DNA of 14,182 nt from the NCBI GenBank assembly GCA_002315285.1, contig DCGR01000010.1:1-14182 (forward strand), written 5' to 3'. The stretch comes from Bacteroides sp. UBA1773. Its GTDB lineage: Bacteria; Bacteroidota; Bacteroidia; Bacteroidales; Bacteroidaceae. Positions 6,968 to 13,916 of this stretch are shown here, in pieces. How positions within the stretch are numbered: position 1 is the first letter of the stretch; each line of letters starts with the position of its first letter. Both the position numbers and the translations under genes were made by a program. The notes under the pieces are model-generated. The model saw nothing but the letters and a program-made list of their open reading frames with translations, was not told the origin of the DNA and ran no database searches.

Positions 6968-7020
6968 ATGTTTGTCCGCAAATAAGTGATTTGTTGCTTT
7001 TGGGTTTCAATCATTCTTAG

Positions 7021-7047
7021 TTAGGGTGTTAAGACTTAACACCTTAC
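7021..7047. terminator. Perfect palindrome between convergent genes
   Basis: GGTGTTAAG (7025-7033) and CTTAACACC (7035-7043) are perfect inverted repeats around a single A; as a hairpin this gives a stem of 8 to 11 pairs with a GAC loop. It lies 9 bases from the kbl stop and 54 bases from the AraC stop, so it could terminate both transcripts. No T run follows on either strand, so an operator or mRNA-end stabiliser is also possible. Confidence 0.45.
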
Positions 7048-7055
7048 TTGTTGGG

Positions 7056-8246
7056 CTATTTGATGACCCCCAATTGCTTACCCACTTTGACGAAGGCAGC
7101 AATGGCCTTGTCGAGATGGGCGGTTTCGTGTCCAGCCGACAGCTGCACACGTATTCTGGCCTGTCCCTTTGGCACGACGGGGTAGTAGAATCCCGTCACG
7201 TAGATGCCTTCTTCCTGCATCTTCGCCGCGAAATCCTGACTTAACTTGGCATCGTAGAGCATCACGGCGCAGATGGCACTCTGTGTGGGTTTGATGTCGA
7301 ATCCGGCGGCCAGCATCTTGTCTCGGAAATAAGTTACGTTGCTCATCAGCTTGTCGTGCAGTGCGTTGCTTTCGCCAAGTGCCTTGAACATCTCGATGCT
7401 GGCACCTACGATTGCTGGCGCTACCGAGTTGGAGAACAAGTAGGGACGTGAACGTTGGCGAAGCATGTCGATGATTTCCTTCCTGCCAGTTGTGAAGCCA
7501 CCCATGGCACCACCAAATGCTTTTCCGAGTGTGCCGGTGAAGATGTCGATGCGGCCATACACGCCGAACTGTTCAGCCACGCCGTGTCCTGTGGGGCCGA
7601 CCACCCCTGCCGAGTGCGATTCGTCCACCATCACCATGGCATCGTAGGTTTCTGCCAGTTCACATATTTTGTCGAGTGGAGCCACATTGCCATCCATCGA
7701 GAACACCCCATCGGTGGCAATGATTCTGAAACGTTGTTCTTGTGCTTCTTGCAGGCAGCGTTCCAAGTCGCTCATGTCGGCGTTGGCGTAGCGGTAGCGT
7801 TTGGCCTTGCACAGGCGTACTCCATCGATAATCGAAGCATGGTTCAGCGCATCCGAGATGATGGCGTCCTGCTCCGACAGCAAAGGCTCGAACAGTCCGC
7901 CATTTGCATCGAAGCATGCCGCATAGAGAATGGTGTCTTCTGTGTGGAAATAGTCCGAGATAGCCTTTTCCAATTGCTTGTGCAGGTCTTGTGTGCCGCA
8001 GATGAACCTTACCGACGACATGCCGAAGCCATGCGAGTCCATGGCCGCCTTCGCCGCCTTGATGAGGCGGGCATTGTCCGACAGGCCTAAATAATTGTTG
8101 GCGCAGAAGTTCAGCACTTCATCGCCCTTGCCCACCTTGATGTCTGCACGTTGTGGGGTTACTATGACACGTTCGTTTTTGTAAAGCCCGGCATCCTTTA
8201 TGCTGGCAAGTTCCTGCGTGAGGAATTGTTTCATTTTTCCGTACAT
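7056..8246 (-). CDS. kbl: Glycine C-acetyltransferase (2-amino-3-ketobutyrate CoA ligase)
   Basis: PLP enzyme that converts 2-amino-3-oxobutyrate and CoA to glycine and acetyl-CoA, the second step of threonine breakdown after threonine dehydrogenase. The 396-residue length matches E. coli Kbl (398), and identity is high throughout: NFCANNYLGL at 46-55, SHGFGMSSVRFICGTQ at 71-86, CFDANGGLFE, DALNHASIIDGVRLCKAKRY, VDESHSAG at 207-214, the PLP-binding lysine K242 in TGTLGKAFGG, and the C-terminal YVTGFYYPVVPKGQARIR. The start at 8246 (MYGKMKQF) aligns with the E. coli N terminus. A related alpha-oxoamine synthase such as BioF or serine palmitoyltransferase is excluded by these signatures. It is divergent from tdh across a 415-base gap. 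Confidence 0.95.
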   Translation of the reverse strand: MYGKMKQFLTQELASIKDAGLYKNERVIVTPQRADIKVGKGDEVLNFCANNYLGLSDNARLIKAAKAAMDSHGFGMSSVRFICGTQDLHKQLEKAISDYFHTEDTILYAACFDANGGLFEPLLSEQDAIISDALNHASIIDGVRLCKAKRYRYANADMSDLERCLQEAQEQRFRIIATDGVFSMDGNVAPLDKICELAETYDAMVMVDESHSAGVVGPTGHGVAEQFGVYGRIDIFTGTLGKAFGGAMGGFTTGRKEIIDMLRQRSRPYLFSNSVAPAIVGASIEMFKALGESNALHDKLMSNVTYFRDKMLAAGFDIKPTQSAICAVMLYDAKLSQDFAAKMQEEGIYVTGFYYPVVPKGQARIRVQLSAGHETAHLDKAIAAFVKVGKQLGVIK

Positions 8247-8297
8247 ACTGACTTTTAGGTATTATAATGGTTCATGTCTTTGCTCTTTTCAGCATCG

Positions 8298-8326
8298 TTG
8301 CCACAACAGTTTGTTGCGAGTGGCAA
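8298..8326 (-). other. Compound hairpin in the probable kbl leader
   Basis: TTGCCA (8298-8303) pairs with TGGCAA (8321-8326), and inside it CAACA (8304-8308) pairs with TGTTG (8312-8316) around a GTT loop, with a four-base bulge between the two stems. If kbl starts from the candidate promoter at 8351-8381, this lies in its ~100-base leader and could be regulatory. It could equally be a plus-strand structure. Confidence 0.35.
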
Positions 8327-8350
8327 ATTTCCGCTTTTTTTGCATAATTC

Positions 8351-8381
8351 CAAAAAATAATTGAGGAAAAGTAACAACAAA
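8351..8381 (-). promoter_or_regulatory. Candidate kbl promoter
   Basis: On the minus strand TTTG (8381-8378) is followed after 18 bases by TATTTTTTG (8359-8351), one base longer than the TAnnTTTG consensus. Initiation near 8344 would give a ~98-base leader for kbl. No perfect CAAAnnTA box exists elsewhere in the gap. Confidence 0.35.
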
Positions 8382-8396
8382 CCCATTTCTTTCGAT

Positions 8397-8404
8397 TATC
8401 TTTG
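8397..8404 (+). promoter_or_regulatory. Bacteroidetes -7 box (TATCTTTG)
   Basis: TATCTTTG fits TAnnTTTG and lies 27 bases before the ATG at 8432. No convincing -33 TTTG is seen. It originally served the gene whose remnant follows, and today may also drive tdh, for which no nearer promoter is apparent. Confidence 0.5.
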
Positions 8405-8431
8405 TGTCAAATTGACAAATCGATAACGAAC

Positions 8432-8614
8432 ATGAAAAAAATCATTCTTCTTGCAGTCATCGTCCTTGCTTGTCGGTTGTCTGTCATGGGGTAGGCCGTG
8501 AAGGACGTGCTCACTCCATTGGAAACTGGAAAGGTTAGAATGGCCGATTACGCATCGGTCAACTGTTGGGGTGGACTACACGTCTGCACGTGGTTGCCCA
8601 TGAAGGGGAAATGA
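8432..8614 (+). pseudogene. 5' remnant of a secreted-protein gene with in-frame TAG
   Basis: The reading starts MKKIILLAVIVLACRLSVMG, a plausible export signal, then meets TAG (8492-8494), continues in the same frame for 39 codons (AVKDVLTPLETGKVRMADY and onward) and ends at TGA. If the TAG were a mutated CAG, the signal peptide would run smoothly into a mature protein of which only ~40 residues remain. The promoter box at 8397 is correctly placed. I do not recognise the family. Ending 47 bases before tdh, the rest of the gene was presumably deleted. Confidence 0.5.
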
Positions 8615-8661
8615 TTTTTTTGTGGTATTGTATGAAGGAAAATTGACCAACACGATTGATA

Positions 8662-9615
8662 ATGAAAAATGTTCTGATTATTGGCTCAACCGGACAGATT
8701 GGCTCAGAACTCACCATGAAACTTCGCCACAGTTATTCGGGCAATATCGTGGCAGGCTACATACCGGGAGCCGAGCCTACAGGTGAATTGAAGGAGTCTG
8801 GCCCATCGAAAGTGGTCGATATCACTAATCCGCAACACATAGCCGATGCGGTGAAGAAGTATCGGGTCGATACGATTTATAATCTTGCGGCACTCCTCTC
8901 GGCTGTGGCTGAGGCCAAGCCCCAACTGGCATGGAAAATCGGATTGGGAGGTTTGTTCAACACGCTCGAGGTGGCTCGCGAATGTCATTGTGCCGTGTTC
9001 ACTCCCAGCTCCATCGGATCGTTCGGGGGACCTTTCCCGAAGGACAACACGCCACAGGACACCATCCAGCGCCCCAAAACCATGTATGGCGTCACCAAGG
9101 TGAGTGGCGAACTGTTGGGCGATTACTATTACCATCGTTTCGGCGTTGATACCCGTTCTGTGCGTTTCCCTGGTCTCATTTCCTACGTCACACCTCCCGG
9201 AGGTGGCACTACCGACTATGCGGTCGATATCTACTATTCGGCTGTGAAGGGTGAGAAATTCGTCTGCCCCATTGGCAAAGGCACGCTCATGGACATGATG
9301 TATATGCCCGATGCGTTGCGCGGAATGATTGGGATCATGGAGGCCGACCCGGCCAAGTTCGTCCATCGCAATTCGTTCAACATCGCTTCCATGAGCTTCG
9401 CACCCGAAACCATCTATCAGAAAATCAAGGAATATGTGCCGCAGTTCGAAATGGAGTATCAGATAGACCCGCTTCGTCAGGCCATTGCCGACTCTTGGCC
9501 CAACAGTCTCGACGACAGTTGTGCACGCAACGAATGGGGTTGGCGGCCCGAGTACGGACTGGACGAGATGACCCGCGACATGCTGGAAAAACTACGCGAA
9601 AAATTCAATTTGTAA
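8662..9615 (+). CDS. tdh: L-threonine 3-dehydrogenase, SDR (epimerase-like) type
   Basis: NAD-dependent oxidation of L-threonine to 2-amino-3-oxobutyrate, the substrate of the divergently encoded Kbl. The 317-residue protein is the extended short-chain dehydrogenase form found in Bacteroidetes and animals, not the zinc alcohol-dehydrogenase form of E. coli. Landmarks: the Rossmann motif GSTGQIG at 8-14, NLAALLSA at 74-81, TPSSIGSFG at 114-122 with Ser117, and the catalytic pair Tyr142/Lys146 in YGVTK. The C-terminal RPEYGLDEMTRDML is typical. The start is set at ATG 8662; the TTG six bases earlier adds only two residues. No clear promoter lies immediately upstream, so transcription may come from the box at 8397. 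The phosphoesterase gene follows after 22 bases. Confidence 0.92.
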   Translation: MKNVLIIGSTGQIGSELTMKLRHSYSGNIVAGYIPGAEPTGELKESGPSKVVDITNPQHIADAVKKYRVDTIYNLAALLSAVAEAKPQLAWKIGLGGLFNTLEVARECHCAVFTPSSIGSFGGPFPKDNTPQDTIQRPKTMYGVTKVSGELLGDYYYHRFGVDTRSVRFPGLISYVTPPGGGTTDYAVDIYYSAVKGEKFVCPIGKGTLMDMMYMPDALRGMIGIMEADPAKFVHRNSFNIASMSFAPETIYQKIKEYVPQFEMEYQIDPLRQAIADSWPNSLDDSCARNEWGWRPEYGLDEMTRDMLEKLREKFNL

Positions 9616-9637
9616 TACCATTTATCCTCTTTCTCTC

Positions 9638-10708
9638 ATGAAGAAACTGTTTGCTCTTCTCCTGCTTTGCTGCATCACCGCCCTGTCGGTGCCTGCACAA
9701 GCGCCAAAACTCAAGTTCCACAACGATGGCACTTTCAAGATTGCCCAGTTCTCCGACCTTCATCTGCAGGTGCAGCACCCCGACGAGTGTGCCAAGGTGT
9801 TTGCACGCATCGACTACGTGCTCAACCTCGAGAAGCCCGATTTGGTGGTGGTCACAGGCGACATGATTTTCTCGCGTCCGGCCAAGGACATGCTGCAGCA
9901 ACTTGTCGATAAGCTCGACAGCCATCACACTCCATGGTGTGTGGTATATGGCAACCACGATGCCGAGCAGGAAATGAGCCGTCCCGAAATGTCGCAACTC
10001 ATCGTGAAGGGCAAATACACCCTCGACACGCTCAACGACAACGGCGAGCTTGCCGACGTGGAGTTGCCCGTCTGGTCGGCCAAGAACACTGATGTGGCCT
10101 CCTTCTATGTCTATTGCATGGACTCTCACGACTACTCCCGCATCAAGGGCCTTTCCGGTTACGGATGGTTCACTCCTGCCCAGGTGCAGTGGATGCGCGA
10201 CTGTTGCGGGGTACGTACCGATGCCAACGGACAGGTGGCACCTGCCGTAGCCTTCTTCCACATCCCGCTCAATGAGTATGTCGATGCGTGGGCGCCTCAG
10301 GAGAACGCCCGTCGTGGCGCTGCCAATCCCAAGGTGGGCATAGGCATAAGGGGTGAGAACATTGCGGCCGGAGCCATCAACACTGGCATGTTTGCCGCCA
10401 TGCGCGAGACGGGTAGTGTCATCGGCACCTTTGCCGGGCACGACCACGACAGCGACTTTGTCACTGCCTACAAGGGCATAGGCCTCTGCTACGGTCGCTT
10501 CTCTGGATGCAACACCGTTTATAACAATCTGCAGCCCGGAGCACGCATCATCACCCTGCGCGAAGGAGTGCGCGAGTTCGAAACTTGGGAGCGCCTCGAC
10601 GATGGCCGCTGTCTCAATCATGTCCGTTGCGATGGCAACGAGATTACCCGCCAGCCAAGCAAGCCCGCTGGAGCGCTTTATGGCACCAAAACAGAATTTC
10701 CACAGTAA
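9638..10708 (+). CDS. Secreted calcineurin-like metallophosphoesterase
   Basis: Exported two-metal phosphoesterase of 356 residues, of the type often annotated as purple-acid-phosphatase-like. Residues 1-22 form a signal peptide (MKK, leucine-rich core, cleavage after AQA). The metallophosphatase motifs appear in order: SDLH (Asp40, His42), GDM (Asp75), GNHD (Asn106, His107), FFHIP (His208) and GHDHD (His268, His270). The substrate is not evident; phosphomonoesters or sugar/nucleotide phosphates in the periplasm are possible. It sits 22 bases behind tdh and 15 before the next gene, so all three are probably co-transcribed, though no metabolic link with threonine catabolism is obvious. The final ~50 residues carry no recognised extra domain. 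Its minus-strand shadow is a 408-codon open frame and is not a gene. Confidence 0.88.
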   Translation: MKKLFALLLLCCITALSVPAQAPKLKFHNDGTFKIAQFSDLHLQVQHPDECAKVFARIDYVLNLEKPDLVVVTGDMIFSRPAKDMLQQLVDKLDSHHTPWCVVYGNHDAEQEMSRPEMSQLIVKGKYTLDTLNDNGELADVELPVWSAKNTDVASFYVYCMDSHDYSRIKGLSGYGWFTPAQVQWMRDCCGVRTDANGQVAPAVAFFHIPLNEYVDAWAPQENARRGAANPKVGIGIRGENIAAGAINTGMFAAMRETGSVIGTFAGHDHDSDFVTAYKGIGLCYGRFSGCNTVYNNLQPGARIITLREGVREFETWERLDDGRCLNHVRCDGNEITRQPSKPAGALYGTKTEFPQ

Positions 10709-10723
10709 TCTAAACACAATAGT

Positions 10724-12514
10724 ATGAAATGTTTGACAATGATGGCCATAAGCGTTCTGCTGAACTGGACCATGCCCGATGGAAATGTGGTGAAGGAAAC
10801 AGTAGGTCTGGACTCTTTCGCCAGTGGACACTCCACTACGCTACACCTGAGTAAGGAAAAGATCCTGTCTATGAAAGCCGTGCGACTCGATATTATCCCC
10901 GATTTTGCCCAGGCAAGGAAGGGAGAAAAAGGATTCTGGTTTTCGCCCTATGGCATGTATGGCGAGTACGATTGCGATAATGGCCGTTTCATGGCCGGTG
11001 CCGAACGGATGAGTATGCCTATGTTTGGATGGGCCAACAATCAAGGAGCCTATCTGGCAATAATCACATCTCTGAAATATTTTGTACGCGAAACGGTGAG
11101 CGTGAAGGATGGCTGTTACACCATTGCAGCCACGTTAGAGAAAGAGTTATGTACGCATCCATACGAAGATCTGACCATTGTGTATCATCGTCGCGAAGCC
11201 AATGCCACTTACGCCGAATTGGCAAAGATCTATCGTCAGCATCAGTTGGAGCAGGGCGTGGTACGGCCCTTCAAAGAACGGTTTAAGGAGAATAAGGTGT
11301 TGGAAAAGGCCATCATGGCTCCCGAGATCCGTATTCGTCAGGCATGGAAACCTGTGCCAAGTCCGGTGTTGCATCAAACACCCGAAACCGAGCCGGAGGT
11401 GAAGGCTGTGGTAAGTTTCGACCGTGTCAAGGATATTGTCGATGAATTGAAGCGACAGGGCATCGATGATGCCGAACTTTGCCTGGTGGGATGGAACATT
11501 GGCGGACACGATGGCCGCTGGCCACAGTCGTTTCCTGCCGAACCTACATTGGGAGGCAACGACAAATTGAAGGAGGCCATTGCCTACTCTTTGGATAAAG
11601 GGTTCCTAATCGTGCCTCATGGCAATTTTCATGAAGGATATACTATTGCCGACAATTTCGATGGCGAAATGACCATCAAGGATAGCAACGGCATGATGCT
11701 TCCTACCCGAAACGGAAACGTGAGTTGGGGTGGCGGACGGCCCTATCACATCTGTCCGCAACGCGCCTATGAGAAGGTGTGTGTGTACGACATTCCGCGT
11801 ATGGCTGGTTTCGGATTCAAGGGTATTGGCTATTTTGATGTGGTAACTATTTGTGAGCCACAACCTTGTACAGACCCACGCCATCCGTGTACGGCTGCCG
11901 ATGGCGCGAAGTATTGGGGTGCTTGTGCAGCATTGTCGAAACGCGATTTGGGTGGATTTGCCAGTGAAAGCGGCAACGATTATTTCGCTGGCAACTTGGA
12001 TTTCTCGCTCTACACCTATTTTGGTAATCCACAGGATGTGGAGAAGAAATATGCTGCGGGCAAAGGCATAGCCAAAAAAGTGGTACCTATCTGGCAGATT
12101 GTGTATAATGGCATCATTGCCAACAATCCGTTCACTACTACCATGAATCTCACGCTAAAGGACCGTTACAGCCTGCTGAAAGCTTTGGAGTTTTCGGCGC
12201 GTCCATCGTTCTATTTCTACTCCAAGTTTGTCAGCAGTGGATCGAACTGGATGGGGGAGGAAGACCTGACTTGTGCCACCGACAACGACCTTGCATGGTC
12301 AGTGTCGAAAATCAAAGAAGGCTACGACCTTTATCAGTCACTGAAGCACCTGCAACTGGAGTTTATCGAGAATCATTCGGAAGTGGCCAAAGGTGTATGC
12401 TGCACGGAGTATTCCAATGGAGAGCAGCTGCTGGTAAACTATAACGACCATCCAGTGCAAGTGAATGGAGTAAAGGTGGCAGCCATGGGTTACCTTCTCA
12501 AACCTTGCAAGTAG
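10724..12514 (+). CDS. Glycoside-hydrolase-like protein (GH101/GH129- or DUF5696-like barrel), function unproven
   Basis: A 596-residue protein starting 15 bases behind the phosphoesterase. Residues ~1-180 look like a beta-rich domain, ~210-500 like a TIM-barrel hydrolase core, and ~520-596 like a small C-terminal beta domain ending NYNDHPVQVNGVKV. In the core, VGWNIGGHDGRWP, IVPHGNFHEGY, GIGYFDVVTICEPQPC (Asp372), a DPRHPC motif and GGFASESGNDY (Glu415) resemble the pattern of DUF5696/GH101-like enzymes, where an Asp nucleophile on one strand and a Glu in an SE motif ~40 residues later do catalysis. This is recognised by pattern and not by search. The N terminus (MKCLTMMAISVLLNW) is at best a weak export signal, and residues ~15 onward already read as folded beta domain, so the 5' end may be truncated or shifted. 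The glycan target is unknown. Confidence 0.5.
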   Translation: MKCLTMMAISVLLNWTMPDGNVVKETVGLDSFASGHSTTLHLSKEKILSMKAVRLDIIPDFAQARKGEKGFWFSPYGMYGEYDCDNGRFMAGAERMSMPMFGWANNQGAYLAIITSLKYFVRETVSVKDGCYTIAATLEKELCTHPYEDLTIVYHRREANATYAELAKIYRQHQLEQGVVRPFKERFKENKVLEKAIMAPEIRIRQAWKPVPSPVLHQTPETEPEVKAVVSFDRVKDIVDELKRQGIDDAELCLVGWNIGGHDGRWPQSFPAEPTLGGNDKLKEAIAYSLDKGFLIVPHGNFHEGYTIADNFDGEMTIKDSNGMMLPTRNGNVSWGGGRPYHICPQRAYEKVCVYDIPRMAGFGFKGIGYFDVVTICEPQPCTDPRHPCTAADGAKYWGACAALSKRDLGGFASESGNDYFAGNLDFSLYTYFGNPQDVEKKYAAGKGIAKKVVPIWQIVYNGIIANNPFTTTMNLTLKDRYSLLKALEFSARPSFYFYSKFVSSGSNWMGEEDLTCATDNDLAWSVSKIKEGYDLYQSLKHLQLEFIENHSEVAKGVCCTEYSNGEQLLVNYNDHPVQVNGVKVAAMGYLLKPCK

Positions 12515-12547
12515 GAGCCCGTGCGCAATAAGGCTACTACACTTGCA
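12506..12547 (+). other. Hairpin overlapping the stop codon of the hydrolase-like gene
   Basis: TGCAAG (12506-12511), TAG (12512-12514) and AGCC (12516-12519) pair with GGCT (12532-12535), CTA (12537-12539) and CTTGCA (12542-12547), interrupted by one mismatch and a two-base bulge, around a 12-base loop. The stop codon itself is in the stem. No T run follows, so it is more an mRNA-end structure than a classical terminator. Confidence 0.45.
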
Positions 12548-12603
12548 TGAACGTGGAAAGAGCCCGGATGTCGTGCCAACAATTCTTTTTGTGCTCAGCA
12601 AAG

Positions 12604-12801
12604 TCAAGGTGACAACGGACTATGAACTGAAAACAGGGAACTGAAAAACTGACGACGACTACTGATAACTTCCATGCACTGTTCTGTGAAAATACTGGAA
12701 TTTGTTCGGAAAAACACTTGCAGCTCTTCATTTTCCTGCGCCCATCTCTTCATGGTGTCATGGCTTGATATGATGGTATCATGACATGAAACAACAAACA
12801 T
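12604..12801 (-). CDS. Small ORF behind a good promoter, unknown
   Basis: A 65-codon frame on the minus strand, preceded by the purine-rich GGGAGGGGAG just before the ATG and by a strong Bacteroidetes promoter ~55 bases upstream (12856-12887). The product has no signal peptide or membrane segment; residues 17-35 (MKRWAQENEELQVFFRTNS) are charged and could be helical, while the last 20 residues are serine/phenylalanine-rich and overlap a low-complexity AACTGAAAA-like linker. A second overlapping frame (12731-12537) extends past the stop, so this could also be a frameshifted remnant of a longer gene. I recognise no family. Expression is plausible; a real protein is uncertain. Confidence 0.25.
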   Translation of the reverse strand: MFVVSCHDTIISSHDTMKRWAQENEELQVFFRTNSSIFTEQCMEVISSRRQFFSSLFSVHSPLSP

Positions 12802-12855
12802 TTCTCCCCTCCCTTAGGCTTGTCGTCACACTACCATCTTCATTCTTGTGCAGTG

Positions 12856-12887
12856 CAAAGATACGCATTTGTTGGCAGAAATGCAAA
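12856..12887 (-). promoter_or_regulatory. Minus-strand promoter (TTTG-N20-TATCTTTG)
   Basis: On the minus strand TTTG (12887-12884) is followed after exactly 20 bases by TATCTTTG (12863-12856), the best full match to the Bacteroidetes consensus in the window. Initiation near 12848 would transcribe toward the hydrolase-like gene, across the small ORF at 12801-12604. Confidence 0.6.
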
Positions 12888-12979
12888 TCAACCTGCAAAA
12901 TTCAAATTTAAACGTGCATTGGTGCGATTTTGCGTGTAAAATTACATACGGCTAATAGCCATTGAGTCAATAGCCTTAA

Positions 12980-13138
12980 TGTGGCCTGGTCTGCAACCAT
13001 GTGTACAAGCCCGAAGAGTGAGTCAACAACTATGAAGGTCGCACCATCTTCACGCTACAGATGGCATACAACAATGATCGTCTCATCACCCGTCCCGACA
13101 GCGACTGGCTCATGGCTGACATGGCTACAAACAAGTAA
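12980..13138 (+). pseudogene. 3' fragment of an unidentified gene
   Basis: In one plus-strand frame the DNA reads GLVCNHVYKPEE, an in-frame TGA (13019-13021), then 38 codons beginning VNNYEGRTIFTLQMAYNN and ending SDWLMADMATNK before TAA at 13136-13138. The composition is protein-like, and a strong terminator hairpin begins only ten bases after the TAA, which supports a genuine gene end. Upstream, a TAA at 12977 closes the frame. I cannot name the family. No start or promoter is attached. Confidence 0.4.
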
Positions 13139-13147
13139 CACCATAAA

Positions 13148-13193
13148 CGAGAAATGCATCGGATGTGTACACAGTACGCCGATGCATTTCTTG
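13148..13193 (+). terminator. Strong terminator-like hairpin
   Basis: AGAAATGCATCGG (13150-13162) pairs perfectly with CCGATGCATTTCT (13179-13191), a 13-base-pair stem extended by two more pairs. The 16-base loop contains the palindrome TGTGTACACA. It follows the stop of the gene fragment at 13138 by ten bases. The downstream bases TTGCGTTATAG are only weakly T-rich. Confidence 0.6.
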
Positions 13194-13577
13194 CGTTATA
13201 GCGGTCTCCGAGCTTTGTGTGCCTAACCACTGGGTGTGGCTTGCCACAATTACGTTGGCTAAAATACCTGAGTATGGGATAAGCGAACGTTACTTTCCTG
13301 TCCCATTCGGCCCAGAAGCCTCACTGTCTATTTGTCTTTTCAGATGTACCACAGCATGGCGACATCGGATTCATGCCTGGGCTGCATATACCCGTCGAAT
13401 AGGTGGAAAAAGCGAATTTGTTACCTTGAACTCAGGTAATCATTATGTCATGTTTGCTTTTGCAAAAGGTATGATTCGTTGTCTGGTCTTTTCGCTGGGT
13501 GCATTGCTTCGGAAAGGGGAGAAGCTGATGACTGACAACTAACAAGCTGGCAACTTGGGCGAAAAATCATGGTTTTG
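13194..13577. other. Gene-poor stretch, no feature supported
   Basis: A plus-strand frame of 125 codons (13165-13542) crosses this region but starts inside the terminator hairpin, has no promoter or recognisable domain, and has an unnatural composition. The end of the stretch contains the short linker TGATGACTGACAACTAACAA, similar in style to the AACTGAAAA-type linker at 12622-12670. I see no gene here. Confidence 0.4.
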
Positions 13578-13609
13578 CTTGCTTGTTTCTGAAAATCTGT
13601 TTATATTTG
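13578..13609 (+). promoter_or_regulatory. Orphan promoter (CTTG-N20-TATATTTG)
   Basis: TATATTTG at 13602-13609 fits TAnnTTTG, with CTTG at 13578-13581 exactly 20 bases upstream as a one-mismatch -33. Initiation near 13616. No convincing gene follows: the ATG at 13740, behind AAGGAGG, gives only 15 codons (MRHDILKGVYLALCS), perhaps the start of a lost membrane-protein gene. Confidence 0.5.
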
Positions 13610-13902
13610 TACCCGATGTGTTGGATGGTGCCTGTTTGGCTCAAAAAATCCGCGATGGATTCGTCCGCGCATCTGGGTCTCAGCCTACGCCGAGCCTTTG
13701 CATGGGAGCACTCTCTTGCCGAAGGAGGATGGGGTGGGAATGAGACACGACATATTGAAAGGCGTTTACTTGGCGCTTTGTTCATGACGTGTAGAGACTT
13801 CGCAAATTTCTTAATCCTGTCACGAACTTAGCAACGGTAGATGACCCGGGTGTGAAGCGCATCACTCTCATTGACACATTCTGACAGCATGAATTGTATC
13901 CT

Positions 13903-13910
13903 TACATTTG
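13903..13910 (+). promoter_or_regulatory. Candidate promoter box (TACATTTG)
   Basis: TACATTTG fits TAnnTTTG; the -33 position holds only TCTG (13880-13883, 19 bases upstream). Initiation near 13917 would produce an RNA of about 125 bases up to the terminator at 14036-14041. Confidence 0.35.
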
Positions 13911-13916
13911 TGTGTG

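Noticed and set aside
7455..8090. 211-codon plus-strand frame, rich in His and Cys
   Set aside because: Antisense shadow of kbl, whose identity is unambiguous.
9605..10831. 408-codon minus-strand frame, the longest in its region
   Set aside because: Shadow of the metallophosphoesterase, which has all catalytic motifs and a signal peptide on the plus strand.
13165..13542. 125-codon plus-strand frame
   Set aside because: Starts within the terminator hairpin, no promoter, no recognisable domain and unnatural composition.
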